Positions 34,807-43,469 of a DNA stretch of 64,000 nucleotides are shown here, piece by piece (position 1 is the first letter of the stretch; every line of letters begins with the position of its first letter). The notes under the pieces are model-generated. The model had not been told where the DNA came from. It made no database searches and was given only the letters and a program-made list of their open reading frames with translations. The stretch is from CAJQQK01 sp963696075 (GTDB taxonomy: Bacteria > Pseudomonadota > Alphaproteobacteria > Rhizobiales > Hyphomicrobiaceae): the NCBI GenBank assembly GCA_963696075.1, contig CAVOJD010000015.1, positions 186,001 through 250,000 on the forward strand, given 5' to 3'. The position numbers were made by a program, and so were the translations under genes.

Positions 34807-35006
34807 TGGGTCCTCTCTTCAATCTTGTTGCCAATTCGGCGCGGTATCGCTTCGCGGGTAACGATCCACTGGGAATGACATTGCGTCCACTGGTCAGAGC
34901 GCCCATTCGTAGATTATTGCGTTCAAAAGCTCCACCGCCGATTGGCGGGAGCCTCGCCGGCGGCGGTCCGGCCGGGATGATGCCTCCACAATTCGAGGGA
35001 ATAGAG

Positions 35007-37725
35007 ATGTCGCAGCACGCGTCCAGCCAAACCACCGATGGCAACCAGAGTTCGGCCGACCGGCAGGTGTTCTTCTTCGGGGCGGGGAAGAGCGATGGCG
35101 ATGCCAAAATGCGCAATCTGCTGGGCGGCAAGGGGGCGAACCTGGCCGAAATGGCCGGCATCGGGCTGCCGGTGCCGCCCGGCTTCACGATCACGACGGA
35201 GGTGTGCCGGCGCTATCACGAGGCTGGCGGCAAGCTGCCGGATGCGTTGGCCGACGAGGTGATGGCGGCGCTGTCGCGGATCGGGGACGCGGTTGGGACG
35301 CGGTTCGGCGACAAAGATAATCCGTTGCTGGTCTCGGTGCGCTCCGGCGCGCGGGCCTCGATGCCGGGCATGATGGATACGATCCTCAACCTCGGCCTCA
35401 ATGACGAGACGGTGGAGGGGCTGGCAAAACGGTCCGGCGATGACCGGTTTGCGTATGACAGCTATCGCCGCTTCATCCAGATGTACGGCGATGTCGTGCT
35501 GGGCGTTGATCACAGCCTGTTCGAGGACATTCTCGATACGCACAAGAACGAGAAGGGTGTGATCCTCGACACGGAACTTGATGCGGAAGACTGGCGGCTG
35601 ATTGCAGCGGGATACAAGGACCTTGTTGCGGAGGAAATTGACAGGCCCTTCCCGCAGGATACAGCCGAGCAGCTCTGGGGGGCGATCGAGGCGGTCTTCA
35701 AGTCATGGAATAACGCGCGGGCGACGACCTATCGGCGGCTGCATGACATTCCCGACCACTGGATGACGGCGGTCAATGTGCAGGCGATGGTGTTTGGCAA
35801 CCTCGGCAATTCGTCGGCGACGGGGGTGGCGTTCACGCGCAACCCGTCAACCGGGGCGAACGAGATCTATGGGGAATTCCTGGTCAACGCACAGGGCGAG
35901 GACGTGGTGGCGGGTATCCGCACGCCGCAGCCGTTGACGGAGGCTGCGCGGCAGGAAGCCGGCGAGGCGTTGCCGTCGCTCGAGGCGCTGATGCCGGAGA
36001 CCTACAAGGAGCTGAACGATGTGTTCAGCCTGCTCGAGAAGCACTACCGCGACATGCAGGACATCGAGTTCACGATCCAGGATGGCAAATTGTGGATGCT
36101 GCAGACGCGGTCGGGCAAGCGGACAACGGAAGCTGCGTTGAAGATCGCCGTCGACCTGGCGCAGGAGGGGTTGATCGATGAGCGTGAAGCGGTGATGCGG
36201 ATCGATCCGGCATCGCTCGATCAACTCCTGCATCCGATGATCGACCCGGATGCGGCAAAGGACGTCTTTGCCAAGGGGCTGCCGGCGTCGCCGGGGGCTG
36301 CGGTCGGCAAAATCGTGTTCAATTCGGATGAAGCCGAACAGCTCAAGGCGCAGGGCCAGGATGTGATCCTGGTGCGGGTCGAGACGAGCCCGGAAGATAT
36401 TCACGGCATGCATGCGGCGGCCGGGATCCTCACGACGCGGGGGGGCATGACGAGCCACGCCGCCGTGGTTGCGCGCGGCATGGGGCGGCCGTGTGTTTCG
36501 GGGGCGGGCGCGCTCCGGATCGACTACAAGGCCGAGACGATGACGGTCGGTGATGCGGTGTTCAACAAGGGCGATGTGATCACCGTTGACGGGACGACGG
36601 GGGAAGTGCTGCGCGGCGCGATTGCGATGCGGCAGCCGGAACTGTCGGGCGATTTCGCAACGCTGATGGCCTGGGCGGATAAAGTACGCCGGCTGGGGGT
36701 GCGGGCGAATGCGGACACGCCGCGGGATGCGGAACAGGCGCATCGAGTTCGGCGCGGAAGGTATCGGGCTGTGCCGGACGGAGCATATGTTCTTCGATGA
36801 TGCGCGCATTCTGGCGATGCGGGAGATGATCTGCTCGGAAGATGAAGCGGGGCGGCGGCAGGCGCTGGCGCAGATCCTGCCGATGCAGCGGCAGGATTTC
36901 GAAGACCTGTTCCGGATCATGGATGGACGGCCGGCGACGATCCGGCTGCTTGATCCGCCGTTGCATGAGTTCCTGCCGCATGGCGATGAGGAAGTCGCTT
37001 CCGTGGCGCGGGCGCTCGACATTCCGGAAAAGCGCCTGCGTGAGCGGCTGAGCGAACTTGAAGAATTCAACCCGATGCTCGGCTTCCGGGGCTGCCGGTT
37101 GGCGGTTCGGTATCCGGAAATCACCGAGATGCAGGCGCGCGCGATCTTCGAGGCGGCGGCGGCGGTGACAAAGGCGACGGGCAAGGCGGTGGTGCCGGAG
37201 GTGATGATCCCGCTGGTTGCCTATCGCGGTGAGTTCGATCTGCTCGCCAACGTCATTCGCGAAACGGCCAAGACGGTCGAGGCTGAAACAGGCACGACGC
37301 TGACCTACCAGATCGGCACGATGATCGAGTTGCCGCGGGCCTGCCTCAGAGGCGATGAGATTTCGGCGGGTGAGGGGGGCGCGGAGTTCTTCTCGTTCGG
37401 CACCAACGATCTGACGCAGACCTGTCTCGGGTTGTCGCGCGATGATGCCGCGCCGATCCTGACCAATTACATGAACGCCGGCATCTACGATGTTGACCCG
37501 TTCGTCTCGATGGATCTCGATGGCGTCGGCGAACTCGTTCGGATCGGCGCTGAGCGCGGGCGCAAGGGGCGGCCTGATCTCAAACTCGGCATCTGCGGCG
37601 AGCATGGCGGCGATCCGGCGTCGGTGCGGTTCTGTCACGAGGTCGGGCTCGATTATGTGTCGTGCTCGCCGTTCCGGGTGCCGGTCGCGCGGCTCGCCGC
37701 AGCACAGGCGGCGATCGAGGAATAG
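35007..37725 (+). CDS. ppdK: Pyruvate, phosphate dikinase, frameshifted
   Basis: Interconverts pyruvate + ATP + Pi and PEP + AMP + PPi. From the ATG at 35007: nucleotide-binding ATP-grasp-type domain (LLGGKGANLAEMAGIGLPVPPGFTI), then the phosphohistidine swivel domain (GGMTSHAAVVARGMGRPCV), then the PEP/pyruvate barrel (EFGAEGIGLCRTEHMFF, catalytic Cys-containing GICGEHGGDP near the end). At about 36741 one extra base shifts the frame between ADTPRDAEQA and IEFGAEGIG; the first frame stops at 36800. Corrected length is 905 aa, normal for the family. Confidence 0.9.
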
Positions 37726-37746
37726 AGTTTCGTTTTTTCGCTCGCG

Positions 37747-38130
37747 TGGTTTCGCTCACGGCTATTCCGGTCCTGCGGACCGGGCCTGCGCGGGCGCGCG
37801 CCTAAGGCGCGGGTCGCGGTTGCTCCCCGATGGCTGCGCCATCGAGTTGGTTTCGCTCACGGCTGTTCCGGCCCTGGGCCGGGCCTGCGCGGGCGCGCGC
37901 CTGCGCGGGTCGCGGTTGCTCCCCGATGGCTGCGCCATCGAGTTGGTTTCGCTCACGGCTGTTCCGGCCCTGCGGGCCGGGCCTGCGCGGGCGCGCGCCT
38001 GCGCCGGGTCGCGGTTGCTCCCCGATGGCTGCGCCATCGAGTTGGTTTCGCTCACGGCTTCCGGCCCTGCGGGCCGGGCCTGCGCGGGCGCGCGCCTAAG
38101 GCCGGGTCGCGGTTGCTCCCGGACGGGTGC
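37747..38130. repeat. Tandem array of the ~100-bp R1 repeat (four copies)
   Basis: Copies start at 37747, 37848, 37944 and 38043 (steps 101, 96 and 99). Each has TTTCGCTCACGGCT, a CCGGCCC..GGGCCGG hairpin, a GCGCGC-rich middle, GGGTCGCGGTTGCTCCCCGA and a CGATGGC-TGC-GCCATCG hairpin. Differences are mostly small indels in the middle. It occupies most of the 645-base gap after ppdK; related copies lie in uvrC and before nadB. Confidence 0.85.
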
Positions 38131-38182
38131 CGGATGGGGGGCGCTTTGGAACGTGGCGTTGGAGAAGGGGCTGTCGTTCTCG

Positions 38183-38304
38183 GTGTCATCCCCGTCGACC
38201 CCGGTTTGATCCGGGGGAGAGCCGAGACCCAGGGCCGTATTCCATCGCGCGAGCGTCTCTTGCCCTGGGTCCCGGACACGCGCCGCGTGTCCGGGATTGA
38301 CACC
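38183..38304. repeat. GTCATCCC..GGGATGACA-type extragenic palindrome
   Basis: Long imperfect inverted repeat: GTGTCATCCC at one end, GGGATTGACACC at the other, with GACCCAGGG and CCCTGGGTCCC inside. The same family is at 53435-53548. No coding function. Confidence 0.7.
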
Positions 38305-38370
38305 TTATTTTTAGTCCGCTTCCTCGTCCGATGAGTTGAGGTCTCGCGGTGCAGAGGGCTCCGACATGTC

Positions 38371-38856
38371 TCACCAGGTCCACAGCACGGGCCGGGCGAT
38401 CATGAGCCAGAGGATGGCGAGGACGGCGAAGAAAGCCGGGAAGCCGCACGCGAACCAGATCCGGAAGAGACGGTGATACTCCGGTGGCAGGTCGGTGCGG
38501 CGGGTGGCGGCGTCGCGGGCGAGGTCGCGCAGGCGGTGCTGGATCCATACAACCGGCAGCCAGAAGAGGCCGACGAAGACGTAGAGCGCGATCGAGGCTG
38601 CGATCCAGCTTTCGGTGAGGGGCCAGCCGAGTTGCCAGGCGAGCAGGACACCGGTGAGGGGTTGGGCTGCGACGGCGGTTGTGGTGAAGACCCAATCCGC
38701 GATGACCACGACCGATGCGGTGTGCGCGATCAGGTGCGGGTCGCCGGTGCGGTGGGCCATCACCATGAAGAACGCAATGCCAGCCCCGGTGCCGAGCAGG
38801 ACGGTCGCGCCGATGATGTGGAGCCAGCGCAGGACGAGGGTGGGGTCGAGGTCCAT
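38371..38856 (-). CDS. DUF2269 family membrane protein
   Basis: 161-aa integral membrane protein with four predicted segments (LRWLHIIGATVLLGTGAGIAFF, VVVIADWVFTTTAVAAQPLTG, WIAASIALYVFVGLFWLPVVW, ACGFPAFFAVLAILWLM). The N-terminal LxWLHIIGA with its early His is typical of the DUF2269 family, of unknown function. The ATG at 38854-38856 (GAAGGG upstream) gives the family length; the frame is open further up through a repeat, which is unlikely to be translated. Confidence 0.8.
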   Translation of the reverse strand: MDLDPTLVLRWLHIIGATVLLGTGAGIAFFMVMAHRTGDPHLIAHTASVVVIADWVFTTTAVAAQPLTGVLLAWQLGWPLTESWIAASIALYVFVGLFWLPVVWIQHRLRDLARDAATRRTDLPPEYHRLFRIWFACGFPAFFAVLAILWLMIARPVLWTW

Positions 38857-38940
38857 GGGAAGCCCTTCGGGCGGTTGGGGCGAGGTGGTGCGGCTTTTGT
38901 CTAGCGCGCTCCCCTGACTATGACGAGTAGTGCTGCCGGT

Positions 38941-39105
38941 ATTCCGTCCTGCTGTCTCTCGTCTGTTCCGCTGCCTCTCTTCCGTTCTGTTGCCGCGCTT
39001 CCGTTCTGCTGCCCCTCTCCCTAACCCTCTCCCCGTGAAGTACGGGGAGAGGGAATCTTCTCCGCGTTCTTCACGGCCTCTCCTTGAAGGACGGGGAGAG
39101 GGAAT
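38941..39105. repeat. Pyrimidine-rich tandem repeat and GGGGAGAGGG palindromes
   Basis: 38941-39020 holds about four degenerate 19-20-bp units around TTCCGTTCTGCTGCC. 39011-39055 and 39080-39105 are CTCTCCCC/GGGGAGAGGG palindromes of the family found in uvrC and at 25917-26035. Nothing coding is seen in this 254-base gap. Confidence 0.6.
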
Positions 39106-39110
39106 TGGGC

Positions 39111-40428
39111 TCAGCGGTCTTCGGCCAGGATGTGGAGGAGGCTGGCGACGGCGATGACGGGGATGATCTTGACGAGGGGGCCCAAGGGATCGGCCCACAG
39201 GTTTGGCGTCAGGATCGTGCCGAGGGCGAGGTAGGCGAGCGACAGGGCGATGGCGGCAAGGCAGGCGGGCTGGAACCAGCGGCGCACGAGGAGGCCGGCG
39301 CCGATTGCGATGTCGGCGAGGGCGCCGATGACGACGCTTGATTTTGCCAGGACGGGGCCGAGGGCCGGGGTGACGATGGCTGCGGCGGTGTCGAGTTGCC
39401 AGAGGCCGATCAGGCCGGAGGCGAGCCAGAACAGCGCGAAGGCGACTGCGATCAGGGGGAAGAGGAGCTGGGTGCGCGCGTACTGGCGTTCCTGGCGGGT
39501 GGCGGGGATCCGGGCAAGCGTTTCGTTGAGGGGCGCCAGCGTTTCGCCCGTTGCACGGCGCCAGGGTTCGGCGTCAGCGGTGACGCCGGCTGCGAGGACG
39601 GCAAGCGAGGTCGAGCGCAGCGGCGGGCGCCAGCCGAGGCGGCCGGCGAGATCGGCGAGGGCTGCGGTCGTGCGCCCGACGACGGTGGGCAGCGGCACGA
39701 GAGGGGCTTCGCCAAAGCCGAGCCAGCGGCGGAAGGCAAGGGTGATGCGGCCGAGGGTTTGGGCGTTCGGTTCGACGAGGTCGAACTCTTGGCGGGCGAG
39801 GGCGGGGTCGGTTGCGGCGCGCAGGGCGGCGCGGGCGACGTCGGTGACGGCGACGGTCTGGACCTGTGCCTCGCCAAGGACAATCGGCTGAACCCAGGGC
39901 ACGGCTGCCAGTGTTCTGAGAAGGCTGGTGCCGCCGTAGGCCGTCGGCGCGATGACGAGGCCGGGCTTCAGGATCACCCAGTCGAGGGTGCTCGTGCGAA
40001 GGGTGTCGTCGGCTTCGCCCTTGGTTCTCATGAACTCGGTCGTGGCATCGGGCGCGGCGCCGGGGGCTGAGATCTGGACGAAGGTTTGGACGCCCTGCTT
40101 CTCGCAGGCGACGATGAGGGCGCGTATGGCGTCGCGCTGGATCTTGCCGAGGTCGTCGCGGCCGCCGGACTGGAGCGCGCCGGAGGCGTTGATGACCACG
40201 TCGATCTGATCGAGGTGGGGTTGCCAGTGCGCGGCGCGCGTTGCCTCATTGAGGTCAACCGCGATCCAGTTGGCGTTTGGGATGAGTTGGCGGCCGGTTT
40301 CCGGCGAGCGGCCGGCGCCGGTGACGGTGTGGCCGGCGGCGAGGCAGGCGGCGGTGATCTCACGGCCGATCAGGCCGTAGCCGCCGAGGACGAGGATGTG
40401 TGCGGCGGCCGTCTGGAGTTGCGCGCAT
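39111..40428 (-). CDS. NAD-binding epimerase-like protein with C-terminal DoxX-like membrane domain, N-terminus frameshifted
   Basis: Fusion: an atypical SDR/NmrA-like domain (HILVLGGYGLIGREI dinucleotide loop, DVVINASGAL, FVQISAPGA) is followed by about 130 C-terminal residues with four membrane segments (LLFPLIAVAFALFWLASGLIGL, SSVVIGALADIAIGAGLLV, AIALSLAYLALGTILT, IIPVIAVASLLHIL) resembling DoxX-type domains. The frame holding the loop has no start codon before an upstream stop. ATGs at 40428 and 40467 are one base out of phase, so a single-base insertion near 40395-40400 is inferred. Corrected length from 40428 is 438 aa. Function unknown. Confidence 0.72.
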
Positions 40429-40637
40429 CGGACCGCTTCGGCGCTCGGATGCCAAGTCCGGTGTCATGTGATGGGCCTTGCGTGTCGGGCTGGCGCGGCG
40501 ATGGATGGTCGGCGCACGATGGCACAGGGGTGGGGGCAAGCCAAGCCCGTGACGGGGTGATGAGCGAGCGCCGACCAGTCGGGCTGAAGGGACCGGACCT
40601 ACCCACTCGACACATTATTATCAACGAAACGGTGTAT

Positions 40638-41279
40638 TCAAACAATCTGGCACGGCATCTCGACTTCCCAGCCGATCATCCTTTGCTTCCTGAAGAAGTC
40701 CCAAAAGACGTCGGAGCACGCGTATTTCGAAAATTCTTGGCCAATCTGGAATCGCCAAAGATGACGCTCTTGGACAGCAGTGCGATTGAACGCACAGATA
40801 CCACCGCCACCCCTCGCAACCCCTCCCCCCAGTAGTTCCGATCTTCTCGGGTCCGAGGCCACTTCTTGCCTTCGACATCGTCGACAAAAACGGTGTGGTC
40901 AAAGTTGAGGCAATCAACCAGAAGGGGGGGGATGCAAGAGCCAGTGCGTGCCGTGTTCGGACGCGCCATTGATCGGCTTTTTCGTGCGGATCGAGACAGG
41001 ATAGAAGTTGTGTACATTGGGCTCGATCGCTTCGATAAACTCACGAAGCGCAGGAGCGAGGACATAAGGGCCAATTGACATGCCCATGACCTCGGGCACG
41101 CGTCCTCGCACGAGTCGTGTGGTCAATAGTGTCAGACCAGCCTCGAAGGTTTTGAGCTCCGAAGCAGTTGAGTTCGTGTAGTCGAATCTGGCCCAAACTG
41201 CATCATCGAGCCGCGGCTCCCATTCGATGGCCCCACTGCCATCATTAACATCGCGCACAATCCAGTAAGCCTTACCCAT
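40638..41279 (-). pseudogene. Imm11-like (DUF1629) protein, second copy, broken
   Basis: Same length (642 bases) as the intact copy at 41503. The frame reads well to HWLLHPPP and then hits TGA because the C-tract (G8 on the plus strand, about 40924-40931) makes that stretch one base longer than in the intact copy. A one-base loss in a second G-rich tract (near 40830-40840) restores the frame, and the end (ICAFNRTAVQERHLW... to MPCQIV) is intact. In the first 119 residues 15 differ from the intact copy, and in the last 53 only 4. Either two homopolymer errors or a decayed gene. Confidence 0.65.
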
Positions 41280-41502
41280 CACGCCCCCCTAACCTCTTTG
41301 CCGTGCCTGTTGATACGAGTCGAATGTCGGGCCTCCGCGCGGCGGGCATTGTTGCGCTGCCTCTGCGGATTCGTTGCATCCGGATCGCTGGAGTGGAGCC
41401 CGGGTCGCGTTCGCTTCCCGACGATTGCGCTGTCGATTGGCTGCTCATTGCCCATTGTGGTGATGTTCCGTTGATCGGGGATGCGCTAATCGTTTGCGCT
41501 AT

Positions 41503-42144
41503 TCAAACAATCTGGCACGGCATCTCGACTTCCCAGCCGATCATCTTCTGCTTCTTGAAGAAGTCCCAAAAGACGTCCGAGCACGCGTATTTCGAAAATT
41601 CTCGGCCAATCTGGAATTGCCAAAGATGACGCTCTTGGACAGCAGTGCGATTGAACGCACAGATACCACCGTCACCCCTCGCAACCCCCCCGCCCCAGTA
41701 GTACCGATCGTCTCGGGTCCGAGGCCACTTCTTGCCTTCGACATCGTCCTCAAAAACGGTGTGGTCAAAGTTGAGGCAATCAACCAGAGGGGGGGGGTGC
41801 AAGAGCCAGTGCGTGCCGTGTTCGGACACGCCATTGACCGGTTTTTTCGTGCGGATCGAGACAGGATAGAAGTTGTGTACATTGGGTTCGATCTCTTCGA
41901 TAAACTCACGCAGCGCAGGAGCGACGATATAAGGTCCAATTGACATGCCCATCACCTCGGGCACGCGTCCTCGCACGAGTCGTGTGGTCACTAATGTAAC
42001 GCCAGCCTCGAAGGTTTTGAGCTCCGAAGCGCTTGAGTTCGTGTAGTTGAATCTGGCCCAAACTGCATCATCGAGCCGCGGCTCCCAGTCGATGGCCCCG
42101 CTTCCATCACTAATATTGCGCCCAATCCAGTACGCCTTATCCAT
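41503..42144 (-). CDS. Imm11-like (DUF1629) immunity-type protein
   Basis: 213-aa soluble protein. The pattern fits the Imm11/DUF1629 family: middle APALREFIEEIEPNVHNFYPVSI, HWLLHPPPLVDCLNFDHT, then a C-terminal FNRTAVQERHLWQF ... CSDVFWDFFKKQKMIGWEV, corresponding to the family's HlFR...VSd.l.dal...gltG pattern. Members are predicted immunity proteins of contact or secreted toxins, but no toxin gene is adjacent. ATG at 42142-42144 with AGGGGGG upstream. Base composition here is visibly less G+C-rich than in neighbours, suggesting transfer. Family call is by pattern only. Confidence 0.65.
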   Translation of the reverse strand: MDKAYWIGRNISDGSGAIDWEPRLDDAVWARFNYTNSSASELKTFEAGVTLVTTRLVRGRVPEVMGMSIGPYIVAPALREFIEEIEPNVHNFYPVSIRTKKPVNGVSEHGTHWLLHPPPLVDCLNFDHTVFEDDVEGKKWPRTRDDRYYWGGGVARGDGGICAFNRTAVQERHLWQFQIGREFSKYACSDVFWDFFKKQKMIGWEVEMPCQIV

Positions 42145-42236
42145 CACGCCCCCCTAACCTGGTTTGCCGTGCCTGTTGATACGAGTCGAATGTCGGGCCT
42201 CCGCGCGGCGCCGAACACTTGAGCTTTGGCGTCATG

Positions 42237-42406
42237 ACGCGTCGGCCCGAAGGGGCCCACCCTACCTGATTGTCACGGGCCTGCCTTCCCGGACTGCGCG
42301 CAGGGCTGATCCGGGATCTTGCGTGGGGATGGTCCGCACGACGACGGCGGGTTTGCAAGATCCCGGATAAATGCTGGCGCATTTTCCGGGAGCGCAGGTG
42401 GAGAGG
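42237..42406. repeat. Extragenic repeats upstream of the Imm11 unit
   Basis: 42237-42270 is a CGGCCCGAAGGGGCCCACCCTACC-type element, with a weaker relative near 40578-40605. 42306-42406 contains two copies of a GATCCGGGAT/GATCCCGGAT arm and a stretch (42363-42406) shared with 25794-25842. Confidence 0.5.
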
Positions 42407-42426
42407 TGGGTGGATTGTGGCGCGCT

Positions 42427-43023
42427 TCACCCTCGCGGTTTTTCCATTTGCCATTCGAGGTGGGCTTTTACGGTGGGCCAGTCGGGTTGGATGATGGAGT
42501 AGACGCAGGTGTCGCGGAGCGTGCCGTTGGGCATGATCATGTGGTGGCGCAGGATACCGTCGAGCTTGGCGCCGAGGCGCTCGATGGCGCGCCGGCTCTG
42601 GGTGTTGAGGACATGGGTGCGGAACTCGACGGCGATGCAGTCGATGTCCTCGAAGGCGTGGCGCAGGAGAAGGTATTTGCACTCGGTGTTGAGGCCGGTG
42701 CGCTGGACGGATTTGCGATACCACGTCGAGCCGATCTCGACGCGGCGGTTGGTGGCGTCGACGTTCATGTAGGTGGTCATGCCGACGGCGCGGCCGGACG
42801 CCTGGTCCAGAATCGCAAAGGGGAGCATCGCGCCCTTCACCTGCAGATCGAGACGGCGCTGGATCTCGGCGTGGACGGCGTTGGGGGTCGGCACGCTCGT
42901 GTACCAGAGGCGGTGAAGGTCGCCGTCGGCGGCGGCTTCCTTGAGGTCGGCTTCGTGGGTGAAGTCGAGGGGGCTGAGTTTGGCGATTGTGCCGTCGAGC
43001 GTGGTTGCGTCAGGCCAGGGCAT
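42427..43023 (-). CDS. GNAT family N-acetyltransferase
   Basis: 198-aa acetyltransferase of the RimJ/RimL-like GNAT group: FTHEADLKEAAAD substrate arm, FAILDQASGRAVGMTTYMNVD (beta-4 region), RRVEIGSTWYRKSVQRTGLNTECKYLLLRHAFE (acetyl-CoA loop region, variant of RxxGxG/A) and HVLNTQSRRAIERLGAKLDGILR. Acetylates an amine, often a protein N-terminus or small molecule; the target is unknown. GGAGACC before the ATG. Confidence 0.85.
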   Translation of the reverse strand: MPWPDATTLDGTIAKLSPLDFTHEADLKEAAADGDLHRLWYTSVPTPNAVHAEIQRRLDLQVKGAMLPFAILDQASGRAVGMTTYMNVDATNRRVEIGSTWYRKSVQRTGLNTECKYLLLRHAFEDIDCIAVEFRTHVLNTQSRRAIERLGAKLDGILRHHMIMPNGTLRDTCVYSIIQPDWPTVKAHLEWQMEKPRG

Positions 43024-43130
43024 GGGGCCGGTCTCCGTTCAGGTTGGTCGGGACAGGCAACGCGAAATCAGGCGCGGGGGCAAGGGGGGATGAGGCAGGT
43101 GCACGGTGAGTGGGCAGGTGACGGTGCTGG

Positions 43131-43370
43131 TCAGACGTCGTCGAGGCGGCGTTCTTGTTCGGCAAGGCTTGGGCGGTGCGGACGAGGGCCCTTGTGCTTC
43201 GGGAGCAGGGCGAGGACGAGGAGCGAGGGCGGGAACAGGAATGTCCAGCCGATCCAGAATGAATAATCGCGGTTCTTGAAGCCGGCGAGTATGCCGCCGG
43301 CGACGGCGCTGACGATCATGATCAGGCCGACGAAGGTGATGAAGGCGACCGCGCTGTTGCTCTCAGCCAT
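43131..43370 (-). CDS. Small two-segment membrane protein
   Basis: 79-aa protein with two hydrophobic segments (FITFVGLIMIVSAVAGGILAGF and FWIGWTFLFPPSLLVLALL) joined by a short NRDYS turn, and a basic/charged C-terminal tail. AGGAAG lies upstream of the ATG. The composition is typical of short inner-membrane proteins; no family recognised. Separate from the nad genes (99-base gap to nadC). Confidence 0.65.
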   Translation of the reverse strand: MAESNSAVAFITFVGLIMIVSAVAGGILAGFKNRDYSFWIGWTFLFPPSLLVLALLPKHKGPRPHRPSLAEQERRLDDV

Positions 43371-43469
43371 TGATGGCTTCCTGTGTCATGGTCCGGATGT
43401 TCAAGCTGGACGACACGTATTACCGCTAACGTAGGCATTCCAAAGGCGATTGCATAGGCAATGGGCTGG

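Larger units (their letters stand above)
40633..42211. repeat. Tandem duplication of an Imm11-like gene unit
   Basis: About 710 bases occur twice in direct orientation (about 40633-41345 and 41500-42211). Each unit holds one gene plus upstream flank including TTTGCCGTGCCTGTTGATAC. The intervening 41346-41499 is mostly unique, with a fragment of the R1 repeat near 41400-41440. Copies differ by scattered substitutions, so the duplication is not very recent. Confidence 0.8.

Noticed and set aside
34767..35006. N-terminal extension of ppdK to 34767
   Set aside because: The extra residues overlap the divergent peptidase start and do not resemble the family; ATG 35007 has a ribosome-binding site and begins shortly before the conserved domain.
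37747..38130. CRISPR array
   Set aside because: The whole ~100-bp unit is repeated with no unique spacers, and no cas gene is present.
37490..38209. Open frame running from ppdK through the R1 array
   Set aside because: It is open only because R1 lacks stops in that frame; the start lies inside ppdK in the wrong frame.
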